DNA from: Candidatus Daviesbacteria bacterium | GTDB lineage: Bacteria; Patescibacteria; Microgenomatia; Daviesbacterales; UBA10151 | Reading direction: 5' to 3' | Length of the DNA: 64,000 nt | Assembly: GCA_028687915.1 (NCBI GenBank) | Contig: JAQTZF010000001.1 | Span: 310,001-374,000 of the forward strand | Part shown: positions 24,739 to 32,053 of the stretch, piece by piece | Position numbering within the stretch: position 1 is the first letter of the stretch | Layout: every line of letters starts with the position of its first letter | Program-made: the position numbers and the translations under genes | Notes under the pieces: model-generated | The model's input: the letters and a program-made list of their open reading frames with translations, nothing else | Told to the model about the DNA's origin: nothing | Database searches by the model: none

Positions 24739-25038
24739 TTAAGCTGCTGGCGCTTCTTCAGGCGCTGGCGTTGCTGGCAATTCCATTTCTGGCTGCCCTT
24801 GTCCTAGTCCACCCATTCCTTGCGTCTCGGCGTTTTTAATATCGGTCAGCGTTGCTGTCAAACTATCCAGAACATTCACTAAGGTCGCGCCCTTTGTGAG
24901 GTAAGCTGTCTTCGCTGCGGTATAAACCGCCTCGATCTTCGCCCAGGTTGCCTGTTTATTTTCAACAGGTGCTTTCTTCAAGCTCGCCTGTGGCGTTGCT
25001 GGTGCTTGAGCCTCTGGTTGTGTGTTAATGTCTGGCAT
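24739..25038 (-). CDS. Small Ala/Pro-rich phage protein
   Basis: 99 residues from ATG at 25038 (MPDINTQPEA). A longer start upstream is rejected because it would run into the preceding gene, which ends at 25043. Pro/Ala-rich ends flank one helix (about 30-70). Likely paralogue of the 24154 product. Function unknown. Confidence 0.55.
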   Translation of the reverse strand: MPDINTQPEAQAPATPQASLKKAPVENKQATWAKIEAVYTAAKTAYLTKGATLVNVLDSLTATLTDIKNAETQGMGGLGQGQPEMELPATPAPEEAPAA

Positions 25039-25042
25039 AGTT

Positions 25043-25444
25043 TTATACGACTGGGAATGGCTTCTGGGCATTCCACAAAATTGCTCCAATAAATATCTCA
25101 GCTGATGGTGTTGCTCCTGGTGTCGTCATGGTTACGACAGCTCTCAGGTATCTCTTGGTTCTCTCGATCTCCATTTTGTAGGAAGTATCTTGGGCGACAG
25201 TGATCTCCGCTCCGCCTGGAGCTACAGTGTTTCCTGTTGCAAAGGTTGAGCTGTCTGATTCTTCAATTTTTACTTTGGTGGTAGCTTGTGAGCCTAGATT
25301 TCCGATTTCTACATTTACGAGAGCGGTGTCGAAGTGAGAGCCTACATTTTCCTGGGTATCGACTGCAGAGCCGTTTGCTGAATCAGCAAGAGTCTGAACG
25401 GGGAGAAGTTGTTTGATTTGAATGTTTTGTCCTAGTGATTTCAT
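25043..25444 (-). CDS. First gene of the capsid operon, beta-rich phage protein
   Basis: 133 residues from ATG at 25444, chosen over an upstream GTG that touches the GGAGG Shine-Dalgarno. Strand-rich with TKVKIEESDSSTF and TTPGATPSAEIFIGAILW; resembles small head-decoration proteins but no family is certain. Its transcript starts from the promoter at 25569-25598 and passes a strong hairpin (25470-25529) before this gene, so expression of this gene and the whole capsid operon may be gated there. Confidence 0.6.
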   Translation of the reverse strand: MKSLGQNIQIKQLLPVQTLADSANGSAVDTQENVGSHFDTALVNVEIGNLGSQATTKVKIEESDSSTFATGNTVAPGGAEITVAQDTSYKMEIERTKRYLRAVVTMTTPGATPSAEIFIGAILWNAQKPFPVV

Positions 25445-25469
25445 ATTTTTATTCACCTCCTAAGCCAAC

Positions 25470-25529
25470 AAAAAAGGGGCTGCAACTTCTAAACACACGC
25501 ATCTGCGTATATTCAGAAGTCACAGCCCC
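25470..25529 (-). terminator. Promoter-proximal hairpin with U-tract before the capsid operon
   Basis: On the - strand a stem of 15 pairs (GGGGCUGUGACUUCU with AGAAGUUGCAGCCCC) continues into about 10 more inner pairs and ends in UUUUUU. The two + strand mismatches in the outer stem become G-U pairs only when read as - strand RNA. It sits about 33 bases after the -10 box and 26 bases before the ATG at 25444. A box GCCTAACGAATTTATC directly before it is identical to that at 27540-27555. Confidence 0.8.
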
Positions 25530-25568
25530 GATAAATTCGTTAGGCTTTTTCTTCTACTTAACTATTTC

Positions 25569-25598
25569 ATTGTAATAAAGTCCTTGACCCTTTGTCAA
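25569..25598 (-). promoter_or_regulatory. Sigma-70-type promoter of the capsid operon
   Basis: TTGACA (25593-25598) and TACAAT (25569-25574) with an 18-base spacer, starting 5 bases inside the intergenic side of the portal stop. The transcript first makes the box and hairpin at 25470-25545. Confidence 0.75.
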
Positions 25599-25603
25599 GT
25601 GAT

Positions 25604-27472
25604 TTATTGTCCCAGCATTTTTCCGAGCAGGGGAATCTGCCTGAGAAGCGCTCTCATCCCTCCGTTGCCGTTTGCTGCTGGATTGGCTGGTGCTGGTGCA
25701 GGTGCTGGCAATGCTCCAGTTGGTGGTGTTGCAGCTGCAGGTTCTTCTTTGCCTGCCTCTTGCGCTTCGTCATCCTCTCCGAGTAAAAGCTCGATATAAG
25801 AATCAAGGTCTAATTCTTCCAGGAGCATCGTCTGCAGCGTTCTCTTTCTCTTGAGCCAGCGTTTTACTTCCTCTGCATTCTGCGGATCGGGTTTGTCCTG
25901 GGCAATGAGCTTGTCGTAGAGCATTAAAATTTGATTGATCCTGGCTGTTTGATCAGGAGGAATGACTGGATCGACTTCGACGATGGCGTCGACTTTTACC
26001 TTTTTGTCGCTGTTCTTAAATTCCTTGAATTCAACCTCCTCACCGACGACGCGGTAGAGTTTGTCCTCACTGATAAATTCGCGGTTCATGTCGATCAGGA
26101 TGTTTGCCACTAAGGTGAGAGCGATGGCGATATTGTTGGCGTTCATGCTCAGGCGCAGGTTGCTCTGACCGAGTAGGGTTGCCACCTTGCCGAGAGGTTC
26201 TTGAGCGCTCTGTGGCATGCCTTGCATGTATTCGCCCATTGCCAGGGTGCGGGAGATTTCGTCGCGCATCATCTTGTCTTCATTGATACCCATGAGGCTG
26301 ATTTCAGGCGGTCTCTCGATTGCAGCGTCATCCAATTTTCTCAATTCCCAAACTGCTCCAGGAGCAAAGACAATATCGTTTTTGGTGATGCCAGAGTCTT
26401 TGCGGATTTTAACCACAGGATCGAGCATCATAATAACATCGTCCATGCGCTGATTGCGAAGGTCGGCGATCTCCAGGATCGTGGTTTCGACTGGTTCGAT
26501 GTGTCCTGTTGCCCAGAATTCCCAAAGGAGTGGCATGTCAGGCAGATCGACGAAGATGCGCCCGCCATTGATTGCAAGATAAGGATTCTCATCGTCGCGA
26601 GTGAGTATTTCCTGGTTCATAATGACGACCAGTTTGTCTTCTTCCCAGTCCCAGCATTCCCAGATTTCAACTTGCTTCTCACCATCAGCTTTTTCAGGTA
26701 GGATTTTGCTCTCTCCAGATTCGTTTTCTTTTTCGCCTCCGCCCATCTGTGCCATTTTCTTGGCGTTGATTTCGTAGCGCTCTTTCTTCCAGTCCTCGAC
26801 AGACTTATCCTCTACAAACTCCAGATTCTTATAAATCGTATTCTCACCCCTGGCTTTTTCTTCCTTCTCAATTTTTGCTTTCTTTTTGACAATGCGGTGA
26901 ATCAACCAGGGACAGTCTTCTTGCAGGTCAGTGGTTTCAGGAGCGGGGAGAATATCCCACAGGTCGGTGAGGCTCATGCTGGGGTCGTCGTAGATTGTGC
27001 TGACTTTGCCTTCGCCATCGGTTGTCGTCAAAATCTTCCATGCCAATTTGACGATGCCGTTGCCATAGAGAGTGGATGCTTCAATCCAGTTCGGGAGTTT
27101 CTTTGCCAGCTCGATAATGTCGAAATCATAATTCACCAGATCATCCCAGGAATTAAGAGAGGGAGATTTAAGATCAGCTTTTTCTCTAGGCAGGATTCTG
27201 GTTTTGCGCTTTGCTGTTGCCAACCTGGAAACCACAGTCTTGACGATTTCGAAGGCAATCGGAGGCATCAAGCGGGTGTTATATGCGTAGTTGACCTTGC
27301 TCTGATAAGCACGAAACAACTGATAAAGCCTCAACCATTTTGACTGGTAAGGATCGCGAAATTCTTTTGCTCTTTTGAACCTCTTTTTCCATTTCTCGAT
27401 CAGTGTTGTGTCTGCTTCCGTTGGTTCATAGCGCCCAGATTGTGTGATTTTTTCTTCTTTTACTTCTGGCAT
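25604..27472 (-). CDS. Portal protein
   Basis: 622 residues: a helical N-terminus, a mixed core (WIEASTLYGNGIVKLAWK, SLTDLWDILPAPETTDL), the long stem-helix region (ILEIADLRNQRMDDVIMMLDPVVKIRK) and a Pro/Ala-rich C-terminal tail (about 580-622). This is the layout of podovirus and siphovirus portal proteins, which form the twelve-fold ring through which TerL pumps DNA. It follows the terminase and envelope modules and precedes scaffold and capsid. Its ATG lies 15 bases after the U-tract of its own leader hairpin, with only a weak Shine-Dalgarno (TTGGA). Confidence 0.82.
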   Translation of the reverse strand: MPEVKEEKITQSGRYEPTEADTTLIEKWKKRFKRAKEFRDPYQSKWLRLYQLFRAYQSKVNYAYNTRLMPPIAFEIVKTVVSRLATAKRKTRILPREKADLKSPSLNSWDDLVNYDFDIIELAKKLPNWIEASTLYGNGIVKLAWKILTTTDGEGKVSTIYDDPSMSLTDLWDILPAPETTDLQEDCPWLIHRIVKKKAKIEKEEKARGENTIYKNLEFVEDKSVEDWKKERYEINAKKMAQMGGGEKENESGESKILPEKADGEKQVEIWECWDWEEDKLVVIMNQEILTRDDENPYLAINGGRIFVDLPDMPLLWEFWATGHIEPVETTILEIADLRNQRMDDVIMMLDPVVKIRKDSGITKNDIVFAPGAVWELRKLDDAAIERPPEISLMGINEDKMMRDEISRTLAMGEYMQGMPQSAQEPLGKVATLLGQSNLRLSMNANNIAIALTLVANILIDMNREFISEDKLYRVVGEEVEFKEFKNSDKKVKVDAIVEVDPVIPPDQTARINQILMLYDKLIAQDKPDPQNAEEVKRWLKRKRTLQTMLLEELDLDSYIELLLGEDDEAQEAGKEEPAAATPPTGALPAPAPAPANPAANGNGGMRALLRQIPLLGKMLGQ

Positions 27473-27487
27473 ATGATTTTTTCCAAC

Positions 27488-27539
27488 AAAAAAGGGGCTT
27501 AGGTTTTCCTACTCTTTCGAATAGAGAAACCTAAGCCCC
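27488..27539 (-). terminator. Promoter-proximal hairpin with U-tract before the portal gene
   Basis: A 13-pair stem (GGGGCUUAGGUUU with AAACCUAAGCCCC), an inner CUCU/AGAG stem, then UUUUUU. Flanks (GCCTAACGAATTTATC before, CCCCTTTTTTGTTGG after) equal those of 25470-25545, but the stem sequence differs, so pairing rather than sequence is conserved. Confidence 0.8.
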
Positions 27540-27573
27540 GATAAATTCGTTAGGCGGTTACTTTACTAAATCC

Positions 27574-27603
27574 ATTCTAACAAAGATCAAACAAAAAATG
27601 CAA
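27574..27603 (-). promoter_or_regulatory. Sigma-70-type promoter of the portal gene
   Basis: TTGCAT (27598-27603) and TAGAAT (27574-27579) with an 18-base spacer, 18 bases before the conserved box at 27540-27555. It has the same architecture as the promoter at 25569-25598. It fills the 216-base gap between the two genes. Confidence 0.7.
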
Positions 27604-27688
27604 GTGGTTTTAACGAGAGACCAGTTTTTGCTTTATGCTGGGTAGAAGTGATTCTACCCAGAGAAAAGAAAAAACAAGCGCTTGCTTT

Positions 27689-28075
27689 TTATTCTCTAGA
27701 GCCTTTGGCTTTTCGAGCTTCTTCTCTAACTTCTTGCATAAACTGTTTGGCTTGTGCTGCAACTTCGGCATCTGGAGTAACAGTCTCTATTACTCGGTCA
27801 AAATACATTGACATTATCCCCTGAACTTGTGGTGGATAATCTCTCAAAGTGTCGTAGCTCGCTAATTCCCAAGCCATCGCTAGTCCAGCTCCTACCTTTT
27901 CTGAATCTGCTACAGACCCAACAAAAGCATCAAACATTCTATCGCTTTGTGGTGTCATGCCATAGATGCCTGCTTCTTTCAACTTTCCTATCATTTGATC
28001 TCTACCTGGCATCTGCGCAACTTTCATTTCTGGTTTAGCTGGTTGCTCTGGTCTAACAGTTGGAATTTCTGACAT
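27689..28075 (-). CDS. Phage protein of unknown function, possible moron
   Basis: 128 residues, soluble and helical (DRMFDAFVGSVADSEKVGAGLAMAWELASYD). It is more AT-rich than its neighbours and sits between its own promoter (-10 at 28132-28137) and the promoter-hairpin of the portal, which isolates it as a separate unit. A GGGGGTGA Shine-Dalgarno precedes ATG. Such independently expressed genes in prophages often serve the lysogen, but nothing in the sequence shows a function. Confidence 0.65.
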   Translation of the reverse strand: MSEIPTVRPEQPAKPEMKVAQMPGRDQMIGKLKEAGIYGMTPQSDRMFDAFVGSVADSEKVGAGLAMAWELASYDTLRDYPPQVQGIMSMYFDRVIETVTPDAEVAAQAKQFMQEVREEARKAKGSRE

Positions 28076-28131
28076 ATTTGTATTTCACCCCCTTTCTATA
28101 TTCTCAATTTATAATGAGATTGATTAGGCAT

Positions 28132-28137
28132 ATTATA
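28132..28137 (-). promoter_or_regulatory. -10 box TATAAT for the 27689-28075 gene
   Basis: Perfect TATAAT about 57 bases before the ATG, no convincing -35. The leader of about 50 bases carries AAAGGGGGTG as Shine-Dalgarno. Confidence 0.45.
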
Positions 28138-28172
28138 GCAAAAAAACCACTTAACGGAAGATATTTATCCCT

Positions 28173-29165
28173 TTATATCGACTCGCAGGCTACTCCGTCA
28201 CCAACTCCCACCGAGTCGAGCTTCATGGGATCATTGGTTGCAGTGAATCCGCAGCAATCGAAAAATGCCTGGGCTTCAGCATGAGATGAGAAGTCAGAAC
28301 AATCTCGATCTGGGCTGCTGCAAGAGTATTTACACGATCCGCCTGATGTCGTTTGCTGCTGGGTCTGTTGTGCAGGAGGCGCTGTAGTCGGTTTTGCAGT
28401 TGGTTTGGCTGTTGCGACTGGGCAAGCATTGTCTGCCCAGAGTCCCTTTTTGCCTTGCTCTGCTTCTTTTTGTGCCTGTTTATATGCTGCCTGATATTTA
28501 TAGGGGGTATTGTAGGTGTATTCGTAAGCGAAGCCAGTGGCAATCATTACTTTGCCGAAGTCCACTGTGCCATCATCCGTCCACACATACCGCAAAAGTC
28601 GATTATATTTATCTCTTTCTCCCTGGATGGGATCGGATTCGAGCAGGACTGTTTCGCCAGTGAGATTTTCCTTCGCGACTGCAGAGGCTTTTTCACCGAA
28701 GCATTCAACTGGCTTCCTGGGATCGACTGTCTCTGGTGTGTTGATACCTATAAATCTGATCGTCTCTGCTTTTCCGTTGATTGAGACATCGATGGTGTCG
28801 CCGTCGACGACTCTGGTTATCTTTGCACTTTGTCTGGTATCAGCTGGTGAGGGTGTAGCAGTAGGAGTCGATTCTTTGACTTCAACCGCAGCCGTTTGAG
28901 CTTCTGGAGTAGGAGTGACTTGCGCTTGCTCGTTTGTTTTCGTGTTCGATGGGGAGTTTACTGCAGAGACCCAGGCGCTGCCAAAGAATATGGTAAAAAG
29001 CGCGATCACTGCCAGGAGAGAATACTTTAATTTTGGTTTGCTGACCTTTTTATACACCAACCAACCGAGTCCGAGACCGATTGCAAAGGGGAAGAATGCC
29101 AGGGCGAGAATCCCGACGAGAGGAATTGTAATCAGTTTTCGCTTGCCTTCAAATAGTTTTTTCAT
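28173..29165 (-). CDS. Membrane-anchored thermonuclease with Excalibur-like domain
   Basis: 330 residues. Two membrane segments (11-37, 46-68) and a Thr/Pro/Glu-rich stalk precede a staphylococcal-nuclease domain (about 113-245): DGDT at 121-124, Arg137 in RFIGINTPE, Arg189 in YNRLLRY. After a second Pro/Thr/Gln linker comes a Cys-rich calcium-binding Excalibur-like motif (about 286-329, DRDCSDF...GVGDGVACE). SNase domains hydrolyse DNA and RNA with Ca2+. The anchor puts the enzyme outside the cytoplasmic membrane, so it may scavenge nucleotides or attack incoming DNA. It has its own promoter. Confidence 0.88.
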   Translation of the reverse strand: MKKLFEGKRKLITIPLVGILALAFFPFAIGLGLGWLVYKKVSKPKLKYSLLAVIALFTIFFGSAWVSAVNSPSNTKTNEQAQVTPTPEAQTAAVEVKESTPTATPSPADTRQSAKITRVVDGDTIDVSINGKAETIRFIGINTPETVDPRKPVECFGEKASAVAKENLTGETVLLESDPIQGERDKYNRLLRYVWTDDGTVDFGKVMIATGFAYEYTYNTPYKYQAAYKQAQKEAEQGKKGLWADNACPVATAKPTAKPTTAPPAQQTQQQTTSGGSCKYSCSSPDRDCSDFSSHAEAQAFFDCCGFTATNDPMKLDSVGVGDGVACESI

Positions 29166-29187
29166 TCGTGTTCCTGATTTTGCCTGG

Positions 29188-29216
29188 ATTGTAGGCTATT
29201 TATAACAATATATCAA
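29188..29216 (-). promoter_or_regulatory. Sigma-70-type promoter of the nuclease gene
   Basis: TTGATA (29211-29216) and TACAAT (29188-29193) with a 17-base spacer, about 25 bases before the nuclease ATG. AGGAA acts as Shine-Dalgarno. Confidence 0.65.
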
Positions 29217-29225
29217 TCCAACCGA

Positions 29226-29250
29226 TCTAGCCCCTTGCCTGGGGGCTAGA
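29226..29250 (-). terminator. Hairpin ending the upstream envelope operon
   Basis: Perfect 9-pair stem TCTAGCCCC/GGGGCTAGA with a 7-base loop between the 29274 gene and the nuclease promoter. The U-tract is poor (TCGGTTGG), so the stem may terminate inefficiently. Confidence 0.5.
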
Positions 29251-29273
29251 CCTTAAACACCCGCGACTCTGGT

Positions 29274-30011
29274 CTAGTTTCCGTTCTTTCGCAGGTCGTA
29301 AGTGTCGTTGTCAAAGACGACGATCTGACCGCCTCTGGTGATGGTTATATTGACCAGTTCAGTCGTTTTGCCGTTTGCGTCTTTGTTTCTCCAGGTGAAG
29401 AAGTAATTGACTTTTTCTCCTGGTGTGATGCCGTCTCCGCCATCCTTTGTGCCTTCGTATTGCCTGGTCATCTTAGAAACATCGACTCCTAAGATTGCCT
29501 TGTGATCGGCAATAAACTTCTCGGCGACAGTGGCTGCTTCCTCCGCATTGTAGCGAGGAGTGTAGTCATAGACAGGTCTGGTATCCGTTGCACTTTCTCT
29601 CTGTCCCTGTCCCAATTCGACAATGTTATTGCCAGCTGGATCAACAATAAATGACCAGCCTTCAGAGGTGTAATACTCAAAAGAACCTCTGCCACAGTCA
29701 AAATTGACAGTAAATTCTTTGCTGACTGTAGGATACATTGCGTGTAAGAACTCTCGAACATTGGCAACCGCCTGCTGGCGATCTGCTTCAGGTCGAGCAG
29801 CCAGATTGCAGTAGTCTGTCTTTGCTGTCTTATATTCGACAGACTCTTTGTCCTTGATACTATCGAGACGAGCTTGTGCTGCAGCAACCTGCTCCGCTTT
29901 GGTGTCCTCAACTGCTGCCACAGTTTCGCTTGCTTTATCCTTTTGGGTAAAAGCAAACACTCCTAGAGCGATCACTGCTATTGCTCCGATTAAGATTAGC
30001 TTTCCTTTCAT
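29274..30011 (-). CDS. Membrane-anchored extracytoplasmic protein, unknown
   Basis: 245 residues: one N-terminal membrane anchor (about 4-22), a coiled coil (about 30-70) and an extracytoplasmic alpha/beta region (about 75-245). The C-terminal part, with two EEAATVAEKFIADHKAIL and GEKVNYFFTWRNKD segments, looks like a PepSY/YcdB-type fold. Overlaps mltG by 4 bases, so both are cotranslated and may act together on the envelope. Function not shown. Confidence 0.6.
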   Translation of the reverse strand: MKGKLILIGAIAVIALGVFAFTQKDKASETVAAVEDTKAEQVAAAQARLDSIKDKESVEYKTAKTDYCNLAARPEADRQQAVANVREFLHAMYPTVSKEFTVNFDCGRGSFEYYTSEGWSFIVDPAGNNIVELGQGQRESATDTRPVYDYTPRYNAEEAATVAEKFIADHKAILGVDVSKMTRQYEGTKDGGDGITPGEKVNYFFTWRNKDANGKTTELVNITITRGGQIVVFDNDTYDLRKNGN

Positions 30012-31126
30012 TCGTTCTCACCTCCTTTCAATAGATAATTTTTAATGTTTTGTAGGTGTTCTTCGTAAGTGACTGCACAGTGAATCTGTCTGTTTGAATC
30101 GTGCAGGTAGTATAAGCAGTCAGTTTCCTCTGAGTTTAAGACGGCATCGATGGCATCGATTCCTGGGTTTGAGATCGGGAAGGGTGGAAGTCCTGCGTAT
30201 TTATAGGTGTTATATTTTGAATCGATCTCTTTGTCTGCCACAGTGATCGGCTTCCAGAAGCCTGTGGTCAGCTCGTCGCGATCATCCCTGGCATATTGCA
30301 CAGTGGCATCAACTTCGAGCTTCATATTCTTGAGCAATCGATTCCAAAGGATTCCCGCGATCAGTGGCATGTCGCTTTTGCCTCCTGCTTCCCGCTGCAC
30401 TATCGAGGCAATTTTGAGAGCCGTTGTCCATTTGACATCCTGCTTCAGGAACTTGGTCATGTAGGGAGCAAACTGCTCGTCAAAGCGCCTGCGGAGACGA
30501 TTGGCTGCGTCCAGTCCGTTCTCGTCAGTAGGTATAAGGTATGTATCAGGGAAGTAGACACCCTCCAGGTGATCGTAGTCCATTGCGGTGTAGGTATAAG
30601 TCCATTCGTGCAGCGCCTTCTCATCCCATCCGAGAGCCTTTGCCAGGCGTTCTCCGATTTCTTCTTTCCTCAATCCTTCAGGAATAGTGACCCAGACGAG
30701 AGCTGGTTTATCCGCGACTGTTTTTGCGAGAGTCCAGGCATCCATGCTCTTGCTGATTCGGTAACCTCCTGCATCGATCTTGCTGTCAGTTTTGGTGAGG
30801 GCATAGTCGAAAGCCCAGGCGTTCTTTATAAATCCCTGGCTGAGTAGTTTATCCTTGATGTCTTTCTGCTCAGCGACTGTGCTGACGACGAAGACTTCTG
30901 ACTCTGCTTGTTTTTGTGGTGCGCTAAAAAGAGAATTGAAGTAGTAGACAGCCCCGCCTCCGATAATAAGCAGCGCTGCAATAACGATGAGGAGAATTTT
31001 TGCGAGAGAACTTTTTCTCACACGATCAAGAGGATTGCCGAATTTCTTCTCCAGCTGATCTTTATATCTCAGCTCGTCCTCACTGAGAGGGAGGACTTTT
31101 GATGGGCTTACGCTAGTTTTTGTCAT
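30008..31126 (-). CDS. mltG: MltG/YceG-like endolytic transglycosylase
   Basis: 372 residues from ATG at 31126, which lies one base after the stop of the small membrane gene at 31128. An earlier ATG at 31147 would extend into that gene and has no Shine-Dalgarno. A membrane anchor (about 43-63) precedes a LysM-like region and the YceG catalytic domain: LEGVYFPDTY, catalytic Glu246 in ASIVQREAGG, LEVDATVQYA and YAGLPPFPISNPG. MltG cuts nascent glycan strands and sets their length. Full-length mltG in a phage is very unusual; it may weaken the wall for lysis or remodel it in the lysogen. Confidence 0.9.
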   Translation of the reverse strand: MTKTSVSPSKVLPLSEDELRYKDQLEKKFGNPLDRVRKSSLAKILLIVIAALLIIGGGAVYYFNSLFSAPQKQAESEVFVVSTVAEQKDIKDKLLSQGFIKNAWAFDYALTKTDSKIDAGGYRISKSMDAWTLAKTVADKPALVWVTIPEGLRKEEIGERLAKALGWDEKALHEWTYTYTAMDYDHLEGVYFPDTYLIPTDENGLDAANRLRRRFDEQFAPYMTKFLKQDVKWTTALKIASIVQREAGGKSDMPLIAGILWNRLLKNMKLEVDATVQYARDDRDELTTGFWKPITVADKEIDSKYNTYKYAGLPPFPISNPGIDAIDAVLNSEETDCLYYLHDSNRQIHCAVTYEEHLQNIKNYLLKGGENE

Positions 31127-31127
31127 T

Positions 31128-31307
31128 TTACTTTTTGATAATTCCATAAGCTATTTTGCCCAGGAGGGCGATTGTAAATAAGAACACTAAATCTTTGCCG
31201 ATAGGGTTATCAAAGCCCAGTGCGATGACTGCAAAGAATCCACAGAAGGCAAGCAGCCAGAGCCAGTAACCGACGGCATCACCGATAAAACTTAGGACTG
31301 CTTTCAT
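31128..31307 (-). CDS. Small two-segment membrane protein
   Basis: 59 residues with two hydrophobic helices (about 10-31 and 38-55) joined by a short loop (DNPIGKD). ATG overlaps the stop of the excisionase-like gene (ATGA), and the next gene, mltG, starts one base after its stop, so all three are translationally coupled. It could be a second holin or an MltG partner. No family recognised. Confidence 0.7.
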   Translation of the reverse strand: MKAVLSFIGDAVGYWLWLLAFCGFFAVIALGFDNPIGKDLVFLFTIALLGKIAYGIIKK

Positions 31308-31498
31308 TTCTGATTCCTCCCTTCCAGTAGTTTCTCGACATCCTCCCTGCGGTAGCGCCTGTCGCCTCTACTGCCAAAGCGAATCGCTTTGAGGATACCT
31401 TTGGCATCCCATTGGCGCAGGGTATTCGGGTGGACATTGAGCATCTCACTGACTTCGCTCATTTTCAAAAGATCAGATTGTTTAGTTTGTTTTGCCAT
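31304..31498 (-). CDS. MerR/excisionase-type helix-turn-helix protein
   Basis: 64 residues, wholly a MerR-like winged HTH: LLKMSEVSEMLNVHPNTLRQWD, then the wing KAIRFGSRGDRRYRREDVEKLL. Such small proteins act as excisionases or local repressors. It is far from the integrase, at the head of the envelope cassette (small membrane protein, mltG), so a role as regulator of that cassette is as likely as excision. Confidence 0.8.
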   Translation of the reverse strand: MAKQTKQSDLLKMSEVSEMLNVHPNTLRQWDAKGILKAIRFGSRGDRRYRREDVEKLLEGRNQK

Positions 31499-31500
31499 AG

Positions 31501-31674
31501 TTATTCTGTTTTGTCTCCAGCCCTAAGACCTTCTCTCAAAGCATTCAGAGACGCTTTAGCATCGCGATCAGCCTGCTCTTTCCGTTCTTTCTTGCTGCCA
31601 TTATCAAGCATCTTGTCCAGGCGGGCGAGCTGTTTATCCGAAACTTCCTTTGATTTTGAATGATTTAATAACAT
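31501..31674 (-). CDS. Small charged protein, leaderless start
   Basis: 57 residues, Lys/Asp/Arg-rich helices. No Shine-Dalgarno, but a promoter (31681-31709) whose -10 box ends 6 bases before the ATG at 31674, so the mRNA probably starts at the ATG. It is the first gene of the unit that continues with the HTH gene, small membrane protein and mltG. Function unknown. Confidence 0.55.
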   Translation of the reverse strand: MLLNHSKSKEVSDKQLARLDKMLDNGSKKERKEQADRDAKASLNALREGLRAGDKTE

Positions 31675-31680
31675 ACTATT

Positions 31681-31709
31681 ACTTTACATTATCTACATTC
31701 CCTTGTCAA
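31681..31709 (-). promoter_or_regulatory. Promoter of the envelope cassette
   Basis: TTGACA (31704-31709), 17-base spacer, TAAAGT (31681-31686), then 6 bases to ATG at 31674. The -35 overlaps the 3' end of the 31693 gene. Confidence 0.6.
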
Positions 31710-31920
31710 GTCCTTCGGTTTCTGCAGGTTGTTTTTCTGGTTCTGGTTGCGGGGGAAGTTTGCCAAAGCGTCGCTCATATTCCCGCTGATCATGGTAGGT
31801 CATTGCTGCCCACCGACCATTGCGAAGTTTAATCGGATCGCGGTGTTCATTGCTGCGCCAGCATCCCTCCTTGCAGCTTTCGAGGGTAGGATATGTCCTG
31901 AAGAAGTGTTTTTGTTGCAT
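31693..31920 (-). CDS. Small phage protein, unknown
   Basis: 75 residues. The N-terminal half has two Cys and aromatic residues (CKEGCW, RNGRWAAMTY) and the C-terminal half is Pro/Glu-rich. No domain recognised. It is the last gene downstream of the terminase block, separated from it by the structured element at 31942-32051. Confidence 0.5.
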   Translation of the reverse strand: MQQKHFFRTYPTLESCKEGCWRSNEHRDPIKLRNGRWAAMTYHDQREYERRFGKLPPQPEPEKQPAETEGLDKGM

Positions 31921-31941
31921 ATACTTTTTAATTTTTAACTT

Positions 31942-32051
31942 GGTGGCTGGGTCTGGTTAGTTTCCCCGAATTAAGGCAATCTCCTATTACGCAGGAGACG
32001 ACTGGAGACTGCCAGTCCAGAGTCTAACCCCTGCTTTTGCCAGTCGCCACC
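31942..32051. ncRNA. Structured, tRNA-like element beside the terminase genes
   Basis: The 133-base gap holds nested perfect stems: GGTGGC/GCCACC (31942-31947 with 32046-32051), GGTTAG/CTAACC (31955-31960 with 32024-32029), and inside these TCTCCT/AGGAGA with a 7-base loop (31980-31998) and GACTGG/CCAGTC with a 6-base loop (32000-32017). This is cloverleaf-like, but neither strand gives a canonical T-loop or U33-compatible anticodon arm with normal spacing. It may be a degenerate tRNA, a regulatory RNA or a packaging element. Strand unknown. Confidence 0.5.
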
Positions 32052-32053
32052 AC

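Noticed and set aside
25470..27555. The two GGGGCT hairpins as a CRISPR or transposon repeat
   Set aside because: Only two copies, 2 kb apart, with different stem interiors and each tied to a promoter and gene; they are RNA hairpins.
31127..31147. Longer mltG start at 31147
   Set aside because: No Shine-Dalgarno and overlap with the small membrane gene; ATG at 31126 follows that gene's stop directly.
31942..32051. A normal tRNA gene
   Set aside because: Cloverleaf-like stems exist, but no T-loop of the TTCRA type, no proper D-loop/anticodon spacing and no CCA-compatible end on either strand.
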